64,000 bases of DNA from Streptomyces puniciscabiei (GTDB taxonomy: Bacteria; Actinomycetota; Actinomycetes; Streptomycetales; Streptomycetaceae). The DNA is taken from contig NZ_VFNX01000002.1 in the NCBI RefSeq assembly GCF_006715785.1, forward strand, positions 558,001 through 622,000. The letters run 5' to 3'. Made by a program: the position numbers and the translations under genes. Shown one piece after another: positions 25,325-33,068 of this stretch. The stretch's first letter is position 1. Each line of letters starts with the position of its first letter. Under the pieces are notes generated by a model. The model did no database searches and was not told where the DNA came from. It saw nothing but the letters and a program-made list of their open reading frames with translations.

Positions 25325-25993
25325 TCATCCGCCCTGCTGCGCGGCGTCCCCGGTCAGCCGGTCGTCGCACCACTGCCTGGCCACCGCGGCGACCTCCTCC
25401 AGGGCGCCGGGCTCGCCGAACAAGTGGGTCGCACCCGGAACGATGTGCAGGGCGCACGGGGCCCGCAGATACCTGGCCGCTTCCTCGTTCAGCTCCTGGA
25501 CCTGCTGGTCCTGGCCGCCGACGATGAGCAGCACCGAGGCCTGCACGCGTCCCAGCGCATCGCCCGCCAGGTCGGGCCGGCCGCCTCGCGAGACCACGGT
25601 CAGCACCCGCTCGGGGCGCTCGGCCGCGGCCACCAGCGCCGCGGCGGCGCCGGTGCTGGCGCCGAACAGGACGACGGGGAGACCGCGGCTGTCGGGCTGG
25701 GTGTCCAGCCAGTCGATCGCGGCCACGAGACGTCGCCCGAGGAGCGGAATGTCGAAGCGGTGCTCGCCGGTCAGCGCGTCGTGGCGCTCCTCACGCTCGC
25801 TGAGCAGGTCCATCAGCAGTGTGCCGAACCCGGCGGTACGCAGTTCGGCGGCCACCATCCGGTTGCGCGGACTGTGCCGGGAACTGCCGCTGCCGTGGGC
25901 GAAGAGCACCACGGCCCGCGCCGCCGTCGGGACCACGAGGTCACCGGAGAGTGTGGCGTCGCTGGTGGGAACCAGAACCATGTCGGAGATCAT
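25325..25993 (-). CDS. Dienelactone hydrolase-like alpha/beta hydrolase
   Basis: This is a 222-aa serine hydrolase. The chain begins VPTSDATLSGDLVVPTAARA, typical of this group. AVVLFAHGSGSSRHSPRNR carries the oxyanion HGSGSSRHSPRN motif. LPVVLFGASTGAAAALVAAA holds the nucleophile (GASTG; Ser), LLIVGGQDQQV the acid, and IVPGATHLFGEPGALEE the His. It is cytoplasmic. Actinobacterial relatives are often next to phosphoribosyltransferases or universal stress proteins; here the closest neighbour is DUF2267, which also fits a stress setting. The start was placed at ATG 25993 (MISDMVLVPT); the longer 26032 start is possible. Substrate unknown. Confidence 0.85.
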   Translation of the reverse strand: MISDMVLVPTSDATLSGDLVVPTAARAVVLFAHGSGSSRHSPRNRMVAAELRTAGFGTLLMDLLSEREERHDALTGEHRFDIPLLGRRLVAAIDWLDTQPDSRGLPVVLFGASTGAAAALVAAAERPERVLTVVSRGGRPDLAGDALGRVQASVLLIVGGQDQQVQELNEEAARYLRAPCALHIVPGATHLFGEPGALEEVAAVARQWCDDRLTGDAAQQGG

Positions 25994-26487
25994 CGGCTTC
26001 ACTTCTTCCACGCCTGCCGACCACCGGATCACGGCGGATCACCAGGATCCGGATGTCCCTGTCTCCACCATAACGAAGCACCGCATGTCACGTCTTTCGT
26101 ACAAACCTCTCGTGGGCCGCCGGTCGTGAGGTACCTTCTCGCGCATGCGGCAGTCCTGGACGACCGCCGATGGACTGCGGTCAAGGCGCCTGGGACGACA
26201 GCGACCCATTTCGCTTCCCCGGACGTCCCGGACGACGAGGCACCGCGCCGGCGGGGTCGGTGAACTCCTGCCGGCCCGGCCGGACTTCAGGCCCACGAGG
26301 AACTCGGGCGGCCTGCAGCGTCCCGTCCTCCTCGGCCTCCGCCGCCATGTCCGCGGAGACGGGCCGACGGTGACACCCGGATCCGAACGGTGGGACCTCC
26401 CGCGCCGGGCGGGCGTGACGCGGCCTTCCATCCGGGGTGTTCCGGATTGCGCTCGTGATTCCGGCCGCTCAATCTCGGAGGGTGAGC
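25994..26487. other. Divergent intergenic region without a recognisable gene
   Basis: About 490 bp lie between the hydrolase start and the mannosyltransferase start. Open frames on both strands lack ribosome sites or family resemblance. It is long enough to hold two independent promoters. Confidence 0.55.
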
Positions 26488-27669
26488 ATGTCACCCGCGC
26501 TGCGGCCGTCCGACAGCCCTCGAGAGACCGGCCGCGGTCGGGCGCAGGGCGCCCCCGGCGTGCTCCGGGCCCTCGCCGTCTTCGCGGCCGTCCGGCTCGC
26601 CGGAGTGGTCCTGCTGATCGTGGTCGACGCGGTAGCCGGCCGACCGTTCGGGAAGAGCCTGGCCCATGCCTGGGACTCGGTCTGGTACCTGCACATCGCG
26701 GAGCACGGCTACGGTAGCCAGCTGCACATCACCAGCACGGGCGCGGTCCAGACCGACTGGGCGTTCTTCCCGCTGTATCCGGGGCTCATCCGAGCCGTGC
26801 GCGGGTTACTCCCGGTGACCGCCGGGCAAGCCGGGCTGCTGATCGCCTGGAGTTGCTCGGCGCTCGCCGTGTGCGGCGTCTACACGGTCGTCCATCACCT
26901 CCACGGGCGGGCGGTCGCGACCGCTGCCGTCGCCCTGTGGGCCGTACTTCCGCAGTCGGTCGTCTTCGCGCTGGCCTACACGGAACCGCTGTTCACCGCA
27001 TGTGCCGCCTGGTCCCTGCACGCCGTCCTGCGCCGCCGCTGGCTGACCGCGGGCTCGCTGGCGCTGCTGGCGGGCCTCAGCCGGCCGAACGGGGTCGCGG
27101 TCGCCGCGGCCGTCGCCGCCGCGGCGGTGCACGAGGTCGTACGGCAGCGTGGGCGCGCCTCCCCGGGACTGCTGGTCGGCATGGTCATGGGTCCGCTCGG
27201 CTGGGCGGGCTATGTGCTGTGGGTGGGACGGCAGACCGGTGACCTGTGGCACGGCTACCTGCAGGTGCAGAGCGCCTGGAACTCCCAGCTGGACCTCGCG
27301 GTCGGGCCCCTGCGGTTTCTGGAGTCGATGCCGGTGCAGGGCAGTTGGGTGACCTATCCGGTGTCCGTGGCCCTCGTCGTGGCCGGCATCGTGTCGTTCT
27401 GCGTGTTGTGTCTGGACCGCGCCCCGCTGCCCCTGGTGGTCTTCGCAGGCGTGCTGCTGCTCCTGGTGGTCGCGGTGTCCGGACCCTTCTCCTGCAAGCC
27501 GCGCTTTCTCCTTCCGGCCTTCCCCCTGCTCATCCCGCCTGCCCGCGCCCTCCTGCGGACCTGGCGCCCGAGCCCGTCGCACCGGACCCGCCTGCTGTGC
27601 GGCGGCCTCACGACCGTGTCCCTGCTCTACGGCACCTACCTGGCGGCCCTCGCCAGCCAGCCGCTGTGA
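26488..27669 (+). CDS. PIG-V-like membrane mannosyltransferase with a TTA codon
   Basis: The product is 393 aa and polytopic, with about nine hydrophobic helices (FAAVRLAGVVLLIVVDAVAG, GLLIAWSCSALAVCGVYTV, LALLAGLSRPNGVAVAAAV and others). WDSVWYLHIAEHGYG, near residue 60, and FFPLYPGLIRAVRG match the GT-C/PIG-V (GT76) extracytoplasmic loop with its catalytic Asp. It probably adds a sugar from a polyprenyl donor at the outer face of the membrane. The start is ATG 26488 after CGGAGGGTGAGC. Codon 107 (26806-26808) is TTA, so translation should depend on the bldA tRNA. It is monocistronic. Confidence 0.75.
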   Translation: MSPALRPSDSPRETGRGRAQGAPGVLRALAVFAAVRLAGVVLLIVVDAVAGRPFGKSLAHAWDSVWYLHIAEHGYGSQLHITSTGAVQTDWAFFPLYPGLIRAVRGLLPVTAGQAGLLIAWSCSALAVCGVYTVVHHLHGRAVATAAVALWAVLPQSVVFALAYTEPLFTACAAWSLHAVLRRRWLTAGSLALLAGLSRPNGVAVAAAVAAAAVHEVVRQRGRASPGLLVGMVMGPLGWAGYVLWVGRQTGDLWHGYLQVQSAWNSQLDLAVGPLRFLESMPVQGSWVTYPVSVALVVAGIVSFCVLCLDRAPLPLVVFAGVLLLLVVAVSGPFSCKPRFLLPAFPLLIPPARALLRTWRPSPSHRTRLLCGGLTTVSLLYGTYLAALASQPL

Positions 27670-27759
27670 GGCACCTGCCCAGGGTGGCGCGGCTGTGCGA
27701 CACGACCCGGGCCGCGGCCCGGCGGACTTCCGGGGCAGCGGCATGGAGCAGGGGCAGCA

Positions 27760-28077
27760 GCCGGGGGGGAGGAGTCGTCCCTGGTTGTACTCGATGCCCG
27801 GCCGGGGGCCGGAGGCAGGTCCTGTCGTCGAACTCCCGCCGTCCGCCCGGAGGGCGGGCCTCGCGGCGTCAGGGGCGTGCTCTGGGGGTCCCCCCGGCCG
27901 AAGGCTGGGGAAGTGCCGGGCCCTGGCCCTCGTACTGGATGTACTTGGGCCCGGGCCCGGTGCGGCGAGTGGGGGCACCTCCCACGCCCTCGAGGCAGTG
28001 GAGGAGCGTGCAAGGCGTCGCGGGGCGGGGGGGCACCTCCCGGCCGAAGGCTGGGGGAGGGAGTTTGACGACAGGGC
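27760..28077. repeat. Cluster of GC-rich intergenic repeat units
   Basis: The stretch is built from related units. GGCCGAAGGCTGGGGAAG occurs near 27896-27913, GGGGGCACCTCCCACG near 27971-27986, and GGGGGGGCACCTCCC with CGGCCGAAGGCTGGGGGAGG at about 28026-28060. Several units can fold (CCTCCC-GGCC against GGCTGGGGGAGG). The same kind of 'cggccgaaggctgggg' element is dispersed in Streptomyces intergenic DNA. Open frames cross it, but they are translations of the repeats and are not credible genes. It separates the mannosyltransferase from the broken PPOX gene. Confidence 0.6.
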
Positions 28078-28373
28078 CTAGCCCTCGATGTCCAGCGCCG
28101 GCCCGTACAGCCGGGCCACGCGCAGCCGGATCACGAGCCTGCGCTCGGCCACCTGCTGTGTGCGGAAGGCCTCCTCGTCCTCGGGCCTGGCGGCCGGCGG
28201 GAGCATCGCGAGGAGTTCCCGGCCGACCGTGTCACCGGGCACCGTGGTGGCCTCGGAGACCTCGGCGGATCGGAGACCTCGGCGGATCCCTCGGCGACGG
28301 CGAACGACCACGCGTCGCCGCCCTGCACATGCAGCGCCGCCCACAGATCGCGTCGCACATGCTTCGCCTTCAC
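28078..28373 (-). pseudogene. PPOX/F420-dependent oxidoreductase fragment broken by a 17-bp duplication
   Basis: On the minus strand the sequence from about 28373 reads VKAKHVRRDLWAALHVQGGD and AWSFAVAEGSAEV, the middle of a PPOX-class F420/FMN split-barrel protein. A 17-bp tandem duplication then shifts the frame. After one copy is removed the reading continues as SEATTVPGDTVGRELLAMLP, ending RLVIRLRVARLYGPALDIEG. The closing RVARLYG-ALDIEG is typical of the family. The N-terminal third is missing as well, since nothing recognisable precedes VKAKHV and no ribosome site is present. It is therefore both 5'-truncated and frameshifted. Confidence 0.65.
28254..28287. repeat. Exact 17-bp tandem duplication
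   Basis: CGGAGACCTCGGCGGAT occurs at 28254-28270 and again, with no gap, at 28271-28287. Seventeen is not a multiple of three, so the extra copy breaks the PPOX frame that is otherwise continuous. Confidence 0.9.
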
Positions 28374-28431
28374 GTCAGGGGGCGGGGTGCAAGTCCTTGA
28401 GTCGTGGCAGTGCAGGCCCCACGACGTGCCG

Positions 28432-28479
28432 ACGGGGAGTCCGGCCAGGTCCCCATGAGGGCCTGGCCGAACTCCCCGT
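28432..28479 (-). terminator. Strong hairpin terminator after the MMPL gene
   Basis: The left arm ACGGGGAGTCCGGCCAGG (28432-28449) pairs with CCTGGCCGAACTCCCCGT (28462-28479), 17 of 18 bp, around a 12-nt loop. It begins 17 bp beyond the MMPL stop on the minus strand and insulates the broken PPOX gene from MMPL transcription. Confidence 0.8.
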
Positions 28480-28496
28480 GACACCGCACGCTGCCG

Positions 28497-30689
28497 CTAG
28501 TTACGGCGCCCCGCGGGGTCGTGGGCGACGGAGTCGCGGTCGGTGCCGGGCGCCGGCACGGAACCGCCGACGCCGGTGCCCGCGCCGGCCGGCGCCGCCT
28601 CGGCCCGGTCGCCGTGCCCCGGCCACCACGCGGCGTGGCCGATGAGCGCGGTGAGGCTCGGGGTGAAGAACAACGCCATGACGAAGGCGGCGACGGCGAT
28701 GCCGAAGGACACCGCGAAACCCATCTCGGTGAACAGCGAGTTGCCCGCCAGCATCATGGTGGCGAAGGTCGCCGCCAGGATGAAACCGGCCGCGGCGACC
28801 GTCGGACCGGCGTGCCGCAGCGCCATGCCGGCCGCCTCGCGCGGCTCGCGGCCCTCTCGGGCCTCCTCGCGGAGCCGGGCGATCATGAGGATGTTGTAGT
28901 CGGTGCCGATGGCGACCACGAACAGATACATGATCACCGGCAGCAGGAACATCAGGCCGGAGTTTCCCTCTCCCTTCTGGAAGATCCAGACGGTGGCGCC
29001 GAGGGTGGCGCCGAAACCGAGGCCCACGGAGGCCATCAGGTACCAGGGGGCGACGACACTGCGCAGCAGCAGGCCCAGGATCACCATGATGAGGATTGCG
29101 GCCACCGGGAAAACCGTCTTGTAGTCGTGGTTCACCGCGGTGTTGATGTCCTTGTAGATCGAGGACATGCCGCCGACGAGCGCCTTGGTGCCCTCCGGGG
29201 CGTTGGCGTGCGCGACGTCCCGCACCCGGCCCACGGTGTCGATCGCCTTGTCCGTCGACGCCTCGTACTTCAGGGTGACGGTGATGTCGGCGGTGCTGCC
29301 GTCCTTGTTCACCTGCGCCAAGCCGGCGTTGGCGACCCCGTCCACGGCTCCGAGTTTGCTCACGTACGCGCCGAAGGCGGCCTTGTCCAGGGGCTTGCCG
29401 TCGGTGCTGGACAGGTAGACGTCGGTGGGTGCCGCGGCGCCCGCCGAGTACGCCTTCTGCATCTGGTCCTGGACGACCATGGACTCCTTGGTCTTGGGCA
29501 TCGAGCCCGAGGCCAGGTCGAACGAGGCGTGGTAGCTGAAGACGCCGAGCGACAGCGCGACCAGGACGAGGCCGGACACCACGGCCGTCAGCGCCGGGCG
29601 GCGGCGCACTCCGCGGCCGAGCGCGGCGAACATCGCGTTCTCCGGCTCCTTCTGCCAGGACTTGGAGGGCCAGAAGACCTTCGGTCCGATGAGCGAGACC
29701 ACGGCCGGGATCAGGGTCAGACCTGCGACGAGGGTCGCGCCGACCGCGATGGCGAGTGCCGGACCCATCTGCTTGAGGAAGCCCAGCGTGGAGAGCACCA
29801 GCGCGAGGAAGGCGACGATGACCGCACCGGCGGCCGAGGCGATGGCCTCGCCGACCCGGGCGACCGCGTTGATCATGGCCTGCTTGGGTTCGTCACCGGC
29901 TCGCAGGCGCTCGCGGTAACGGAACATCAGGAAGAGGAAGTAGTCCGTGCCCACGCCGAAGAGCACGACGATCAGCATGCCCGAGATCGAACTGTTGGCC
30001 TGCAGGTCGAACAGCTTGGTGGCGTAGGAGATCAGGCCGTTGGCGATGACGGACACCAGAATGATCAGCACCACAGGGAGCACGGCCAGGATCGGTGCCC
30101 GGAAGATGATCAGCAGGGTCACCAGGATGATCACGAAGGTGCCGAGGAAGATCAGCTGCTGACCACGCTTGGACGCGTCCTGCTGGTCGAGGGTCTGCGC
30201 GGCGGAACCGCCGAGCTTGACGTCGAGATGCGTGCCCTTGGCCAGCTGCTTGACGTCGTCGCGCAACACCTTGGCCGCGTCGGCCTGTTTGGGCTGACCG
30301 GCGTTCTTGCTGTCCATCTGGACCAGGGTGAGGCCGTACCTGCCGTCCTTGGACGGCGGGCCGGGGACGACCTTCTGCACCTGGTCGATGTGCTTCTTGC
30401 CCAGTTCGGTGGTGATCCGGGCGATGTCCTGCTTGTCGCCGGCGGTCAGCTTGCCGCCGTCCGTGCGCTGGTACAGCGCGATCGCGGACGGGGTGAAGGC
30501 GCTGGGGAACGCCCTCTGCTGGAGGTCCGCCGCCTTGATGGACTCGTAACTCTTGGGTAGGAAGCTGCTCTCGTCACTGTTCGAGGGCAGACTCGGGGCG
30601 GTGGCGACGATCGCCACCGCGGCGATCAGCCATGCCACGATCGTCCACACGGGATGTCGGACGACCGTGGTGCCAATACGTCGGAACAT
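28497..30689 (-). CDS. MMPL/RND-family membrane transporter
   Basis: This 730-aa exporter has the RND plan, with two halves each having one helix, a large outer loop and five helices. The first helix is VVRHPVWTIVAWLIAAVAIV. The paired signature loops are GTDYFLFLMFRYRERLRAG (first half) and GTDYNILMIARLREEAREGR (second half), which carry the proton-relay GxDY motif. Streptomyces MMPL proteins export lipids, siderophores or antibiotics; the cargo here is not evident. The start is ATG 30689 with CAGGAGGACCTTCCGC; a longer in-frame start at 30746 lacks family sequence. Palindromes upstream and a strong terminator downstream make it a single-gene unit. Confidence 0.9.
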   Translation of the reverse strand: MFRRIGTTVVRHPVWTIVAWLIAAVAIVATAPSLPSNSDESSFLPKSYESIKAADLQQRAFPSAFTPSAIALYQRTDGGKLTAGDKQDIARITTELGKKHIDQVQKVVPGPPSKDGRYGLTLVQMDSKNAGQPKQADAAKVLRDDVKQLAKGTHLDVKLGGSAAQTLDQQDASKRGQQLIFLGTFVIILVTLLIIFRAPILAVLPVVLIILVSVIANGLISYATKLFDLQANSSISGMLIVVLFGVGTDYFLFLMFRYRERLRAGDEPKQAMINAVARVGEAIASAAGAVIVAFLALVLSTLGFLKQMGPALAIAVGATLVAGLTLIPAVVSLIGPKVFWPSKSWQKEPENAMFAALGRGVRRRPALTAVVSGLVLVALSLGVFSYHASFDLASGSMPKTKESMVVQDQMQKAYSAGAAAPTDVYLSSTDGKPLDKAAFGAYVSKLGAVDGVANAGLAQVNKDGSTADITVTLKYEASTDKAIDTVGRVRDVAHANAPEGTKALVGGMSSIYKDINTAVNHDYKTVFPVAAILIMVILGLLLRSVVAPWYLMASVGLGFGATLGATVWIFQKGEGNSGLMFLLPVIMYLFVVAIGTDYNILMIARLREEAREGREPREAAGMALRHAGPTVAAAGFILAATFATMMLAGNSLFTEMGFAVSFGIAVAAFVMALFFTPSLTALIGHAAWWPGHGDRAEAAPAGAGTGVGGSVPAPGTDRDSVAHDPAGRRN

Positions 30690-30770
30690 GCGGAAGGTCC
30701 TCCTGGGCAGGAAGATCACCGCAGCCCGGGGAGCGGTCCCTGGCATCGGCGACCCTGAACGGCGCGTATC

Positions 30771-30815
30771 GAACGGGCCGTTCCATTGGTTGTCTTGGCG
30801 TCACATGGTAGTGAC
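30771..30815. promoter_or_regulatory. Two palindromes upstream of the MMPL gene
   Basis: GAACGGGCCGTTC (30771-30783) is a palindrome around one central base. GTCACATGGTAGTGAC (30800-30815) has GTCAC/GTGAC arms with a 6-nt spacer. They lie 80-125 bp upstream of the MMPL start, in a locally AT-richer patch, as expected for a TetR-family repressor. No such regulator gene is adjacent. Confidence 0.5.
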
Positions 30816-30864
30816 TGGGTGCAAAAAACATCTCATCAGGTGGTCTCGGCTCGAGTGAGCTTCA

Positions 30865-30888
30865 AGCACTCGGGGGACAGGGAGTGCT
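30865..30888 (-). terminator. Hairpin after the mycothiol-dependent enzyme gene
   Basis: AGCACTC (30865-30871) pairs with GAGTGCT (30882-30888) with a 10-nt loop, about 42 bp past the minus-strand stop at 30930. Confidence 0.45.
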
Positions 30889-30929
30889 CAAGGCCACGGA
30901 AGCCCTAGACCGGCGAGCGGAGGGACCGC

Positions 30930-31592
30930 TCAGCCCAGGGCGAACGGGAGTTCGGCGGCGTAGTCACCCAGCGCCGCCTTCTCCGTATCGCTCGGGGTAC
31001 GGCGTCCGGTGCCGATCAGCAGCGCGTCCTTGTCGGAGAACGAGGCGGGGAACGCGCTCCCGGCGATCTTCTCCAGGGACACCCGCGCCGCCGCGAGGGT
31101 CTCGGCGGGCGGTTCGGCGGCCGACGGCAGATGGGCGATCAGGTCGAGGTGGTGCAAGGTCCACTCGACGACGTACGCGGACAGGTAGTCGCCGACGGTC
31201 AGCACCTCGTCGCGCGTGCTGACGCGGACGGCCGGATCGGCGAGTTCGGCGGCGCGGCCCGCCGCGGAACCGACGTCGTCCAGGTGGAACTTCAGCCACC
31301 GCGGCTCGCCGTAGGCGGCGGCCAGCCGGGGGATCAGCGCGTCGAGCGGATCCTCGCCGGTCGGGGGCTCGACACGGTTCCAGTAGGTGACCGCGTCCAC
31401 GGTCGGTTCGGTGTCGGCGGGTGTGACCAGGGTGATCAGGACGTCCTGGGCGTCGATGACCAGGTGGCACACCAGGTCCCGTACCAGCCAGCCGGTACAG
31501 CCCGACGGCCGCTCGAAGTCCTCGTCGGGGAGTTCGGCGACCGCTGTGCGCAATGCCGTCCAAGAGCGTGAGAAGAGATCCACTGACCGCAC
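30930..31592 (-). CDS. Maleylpyruvate isomerase-family mycothiol-dependent enzyme
   Basis: The product is 220 aa with the DinB/MDMPI fold. The N-terminal helix pair includes LFSRSWTALRTAVAELPDED, then PSGCTGWLVRDLVCHLVIDA, which holds the first metal-ligand His of the bundle. VEWTLHHLDLIAHLP carries the further His-rich site. In this family a metal ion, usually zinc, activates mycothiol, the actinobacterial thiol, for isomerisation or detoxification of electrophiles; the substrate is unknown. The start is uncertain: GTG 31592 is used, and GTG 31583 (VDLFSRSW) is equally possible. Neither has a ribosome site, so it may be leaderless. Confidence 0.75.
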   Translation of the reverse strand: MRSVDLFSRSWTALRTAVAELPDEDFERPSGCTGWLVRDLVCHLVIDAQDVLITLVTPADTEPTVDAVTYWNRVEPPTGEDPLDALIPRLAAAYGEPRWLKFHLDDVGSAAGRAAELADPAVRVSTRDEVLTVGDYLSAYVVEWTLHHLDLIAHLPSAAEPPAETLAAARVSLEKIAGSAFPASFSDKDALLIGTGRRTPSDTEKAALGDYAAELPFALG

Positions 31593-31659
31593 GGTAGTGC
31601 GGGGCCGACACGGCGGACAACCGAATTCGGACGTGTCGGGGCCGGCTCCGGCCCGGGGC

Positions 31660-32025
31660 TCACCGCGCGGAGGGCGAGAGCCGGTAGGAGGCCGCGAGGT
31701 CGCGCACCTCCACCGACAGGAACACCCGGTCCTCATCCCCGTCGGCCACCGGCAGATGCTTGGCGAGCAGGGCCAGAACGCTCTCCGACAGCCGCGCCTT
31801 CCGCGCCTGAGAGCGGCCGGGCATCAGGCCGACCTCCACGTGGACGAAGACGGCCTCCCCGCCCGGCTGTTCCCCGGCATACGTCTGCACGGGCCGGAGC
31901 AGCGTCTTGCACACGCCCGAGGTACCGGACTCCTCGACCACGAGCGGGTGCAAGTCCTTCACGAGGGCACAGGCGTCGAGGGAAGGGGCCAGGTGAGAGG
32001 AGTAGTCGATGGTGAGGTACGGCAT
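31660..32025 (-). CDS. Tautomerase/5-carboxymethyl-2-hydroxymuconate isomerase-like protein
   Basis: The product is a 121-aa protein of the tautomerase/MIF superfamily. It starts MPYLTIDYSSHL, so the mature N-terminal residue is the catalytic Pro1 after Met removal. VFVHVEVGLMPGRSQARKAR and LARHLPVADGDEDRVFLSV-like blocks (here LLAKHLPVADGDEDRVFLSV) match the CHMI branch. Such enzymes isomerise keto-enol forms in aromatic-acid breakdown. ATG 32025 is close to a GAAAGGCC ribosome site. It precedes the mycothiol-dependent enzyme by about 67 bp on the same strand, and the pairing of two isomerase-type proteins suggests a shared aromatic-catabolic role. Confidence 0.8.
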   Translation of the reverse strand: MPYLTIDYSSHLAPSLDACALVKDLHPLVVEESGTSGVCKTLLRPVQTYAGEQPGGEAVFVHVEVGLMPGRSQARKARLSESVLALLAKHLPVADGDEDRVFLSVEVRDLAASYRLSPSAR

Positions 32026-32129
32026 GGAGGGCCTTTCCCGCGCTACCTGTAGTTTCGCCAAGCAACTATTTTCCCTCATGCCGCGACGCCTCCTCACGGC
32101 ACCCCTGCCACAGGTCCCCGGTCCGCGGT

Positions 32130-32981
32130 TCAGCGGGCGGCGTCCATGCGCTGGGTGCCGATGACCGACAGCAGGCGCAGTGCCTCCTCGGACGGTGTGC
32201 CGGGGACGGCCGTGTAGATGACGACCTGCTGATTGCGGTCGGCGAGGTCGAGGGCGTCGCAGTTGACGGTGACCGGCCCGACCAGCGGATGCCGGAACGT
32301 CTTGCGCAGTGTGGGTTCGCCGTCCACGTCGTGGGAGTCCCACAGCCGGGCGAACTCCTCGCTCCCGGCGCGCAGTTCACGGATCAGCCCGGCCACCTCG
32401 GGATCGTCGGGATAGCGTGCCGCTGCCGTGCGCAGCCGACGCGCCGCGTGCCGGGCGAACGCGTCGGCGTCGGACACGCCGTACAGCCGCTGCCCCTCGG
32501 AGCGCGTCCCGAGGAAGGCGCGGCGCGCCAGGTTGCGGTCGCGGGGCGACAGCGCGGAGAAGTCCTCCATCAGGGCGGCGGCCAGGTCGTTCCAGGCGAG
32601 CACCTCCAGCGTGGCGGAGGTGACGAAGGCGGCGGACTGCGGCAGCCGGTGGATCAGGTCGAGGATGCTCTGCCGCACCTCGCGCGGGGGGCCGGGCGCG
32701 GGGTCCGGCGGGGTGCCGGCCAGCAGATGCAGGTGCTCGCGTTCGGCGTCCGACAGCCGCAGGGCGCGGGCCAGCCCCGCCAGTACCTCACGGGACGGGC
32801 GCGGTCCGCGGGCCTGCTCCAGCCGGGTGTAGTACTCGGTCGAGATGAACGCCAGGTGCGCGACCTCCTCCCGCCGCAGCCCCGGGGTACGACGGCGCGG
32901 CCCGGCCGCCAGGCCCACGTCCGCAGGGCTGATCCGCTCGCGCCTGCTGCGCAGGAATCCCGCAAGTTCCGCTCTGTCCAC
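32130..32981 (-). CDS. MmyB-type XRE transcriptional regulator
   Basis: The product is 283 aa. Residues about 5-75 form an XRE helix-turn-helix with the diagnostic FLRSRRERISPADVGL, RTPGLRREEVAHLA and STEYYTRLEQARGPRPS blocks. The remainder is the MmyB-like ligand domain (LEVLAWNDLAAALMEDFS, FRHPLVGPVTVNCDALDL, GTPSEEALRLLSVIG). Fatty-acid or acyl-type ligands have been proposed for MmyB-like domains. It is divergent from an SDR gene across 87 bp containing a long inverted repeat, the standard layout in Streptomyces where this regulator controls the SDR. The start is GTG 32981; an ATG at 33014 in frame is possible but lies inside the operator. Confidence 0.9.
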   Translation of the reverse strand: MDRAELAGFLRSRRERISPADVGLAAGPRRRTPGLRREEVAHLAFISTEYYTRLEQARGPRPSREVLAGLARALRLSDAEREHLHLLAGTPPDPAPGPPREVRQSILDLIHRLPQSAAFVTSATLEVLAWNDLAAALMEDFSALSPRDRNLARRAFLGTRSEGQRLYGVSDADAFARHAARRLRTAAARYPDDPEVAGLIRELRAGSEEFARLWDSHDVDGEPTLRKTFRHPLVGPVTVNCDALDLADRNQQVVIYTAVPGTPSEEALRLLSVIGTQRMDAAR

Positions 32982-33008
32982 ACCCCCAGTGTGCGGGCCC
33001 GCCACGAC

Positions 33009-33041
33009 GCCCATCCAGGTACTGGCGGTGCCTGGATGGGC
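33009..33041. promoter_or_regulatory. 11-bp inverted-repeat operator between regulator and SDR
   Basis: GCCCATCCAGG (33009-33019) and CCTGGATGGGC (33031-33041) are perfect inverted copies 11 bp apart. They fill the centre of the 87-bp divergent space, so one dimeric site can block or activate both promoters. The MmyB-type regulator at 32981 is the obvious ligand. Confidence 0.75.
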
Positions 33042-33068
33042 CCGTGCCGGGGGCGCACGCTCGCTGCC

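Noticed and set aside
27695..28081. A 128-codon open frame over the repeat block at 27.7-28.1 kb
   Set aside because: It is a translation of the repeat units and has no ribosome site or domain.
28521..30560. A 679-codon open frame antisense to the MMPL gene
   Set aside because: It is a GC-rich shadow of the MMPL gene. It has no ribosome site and no recognisable domain, while the minus-strand gene has full family motifs.
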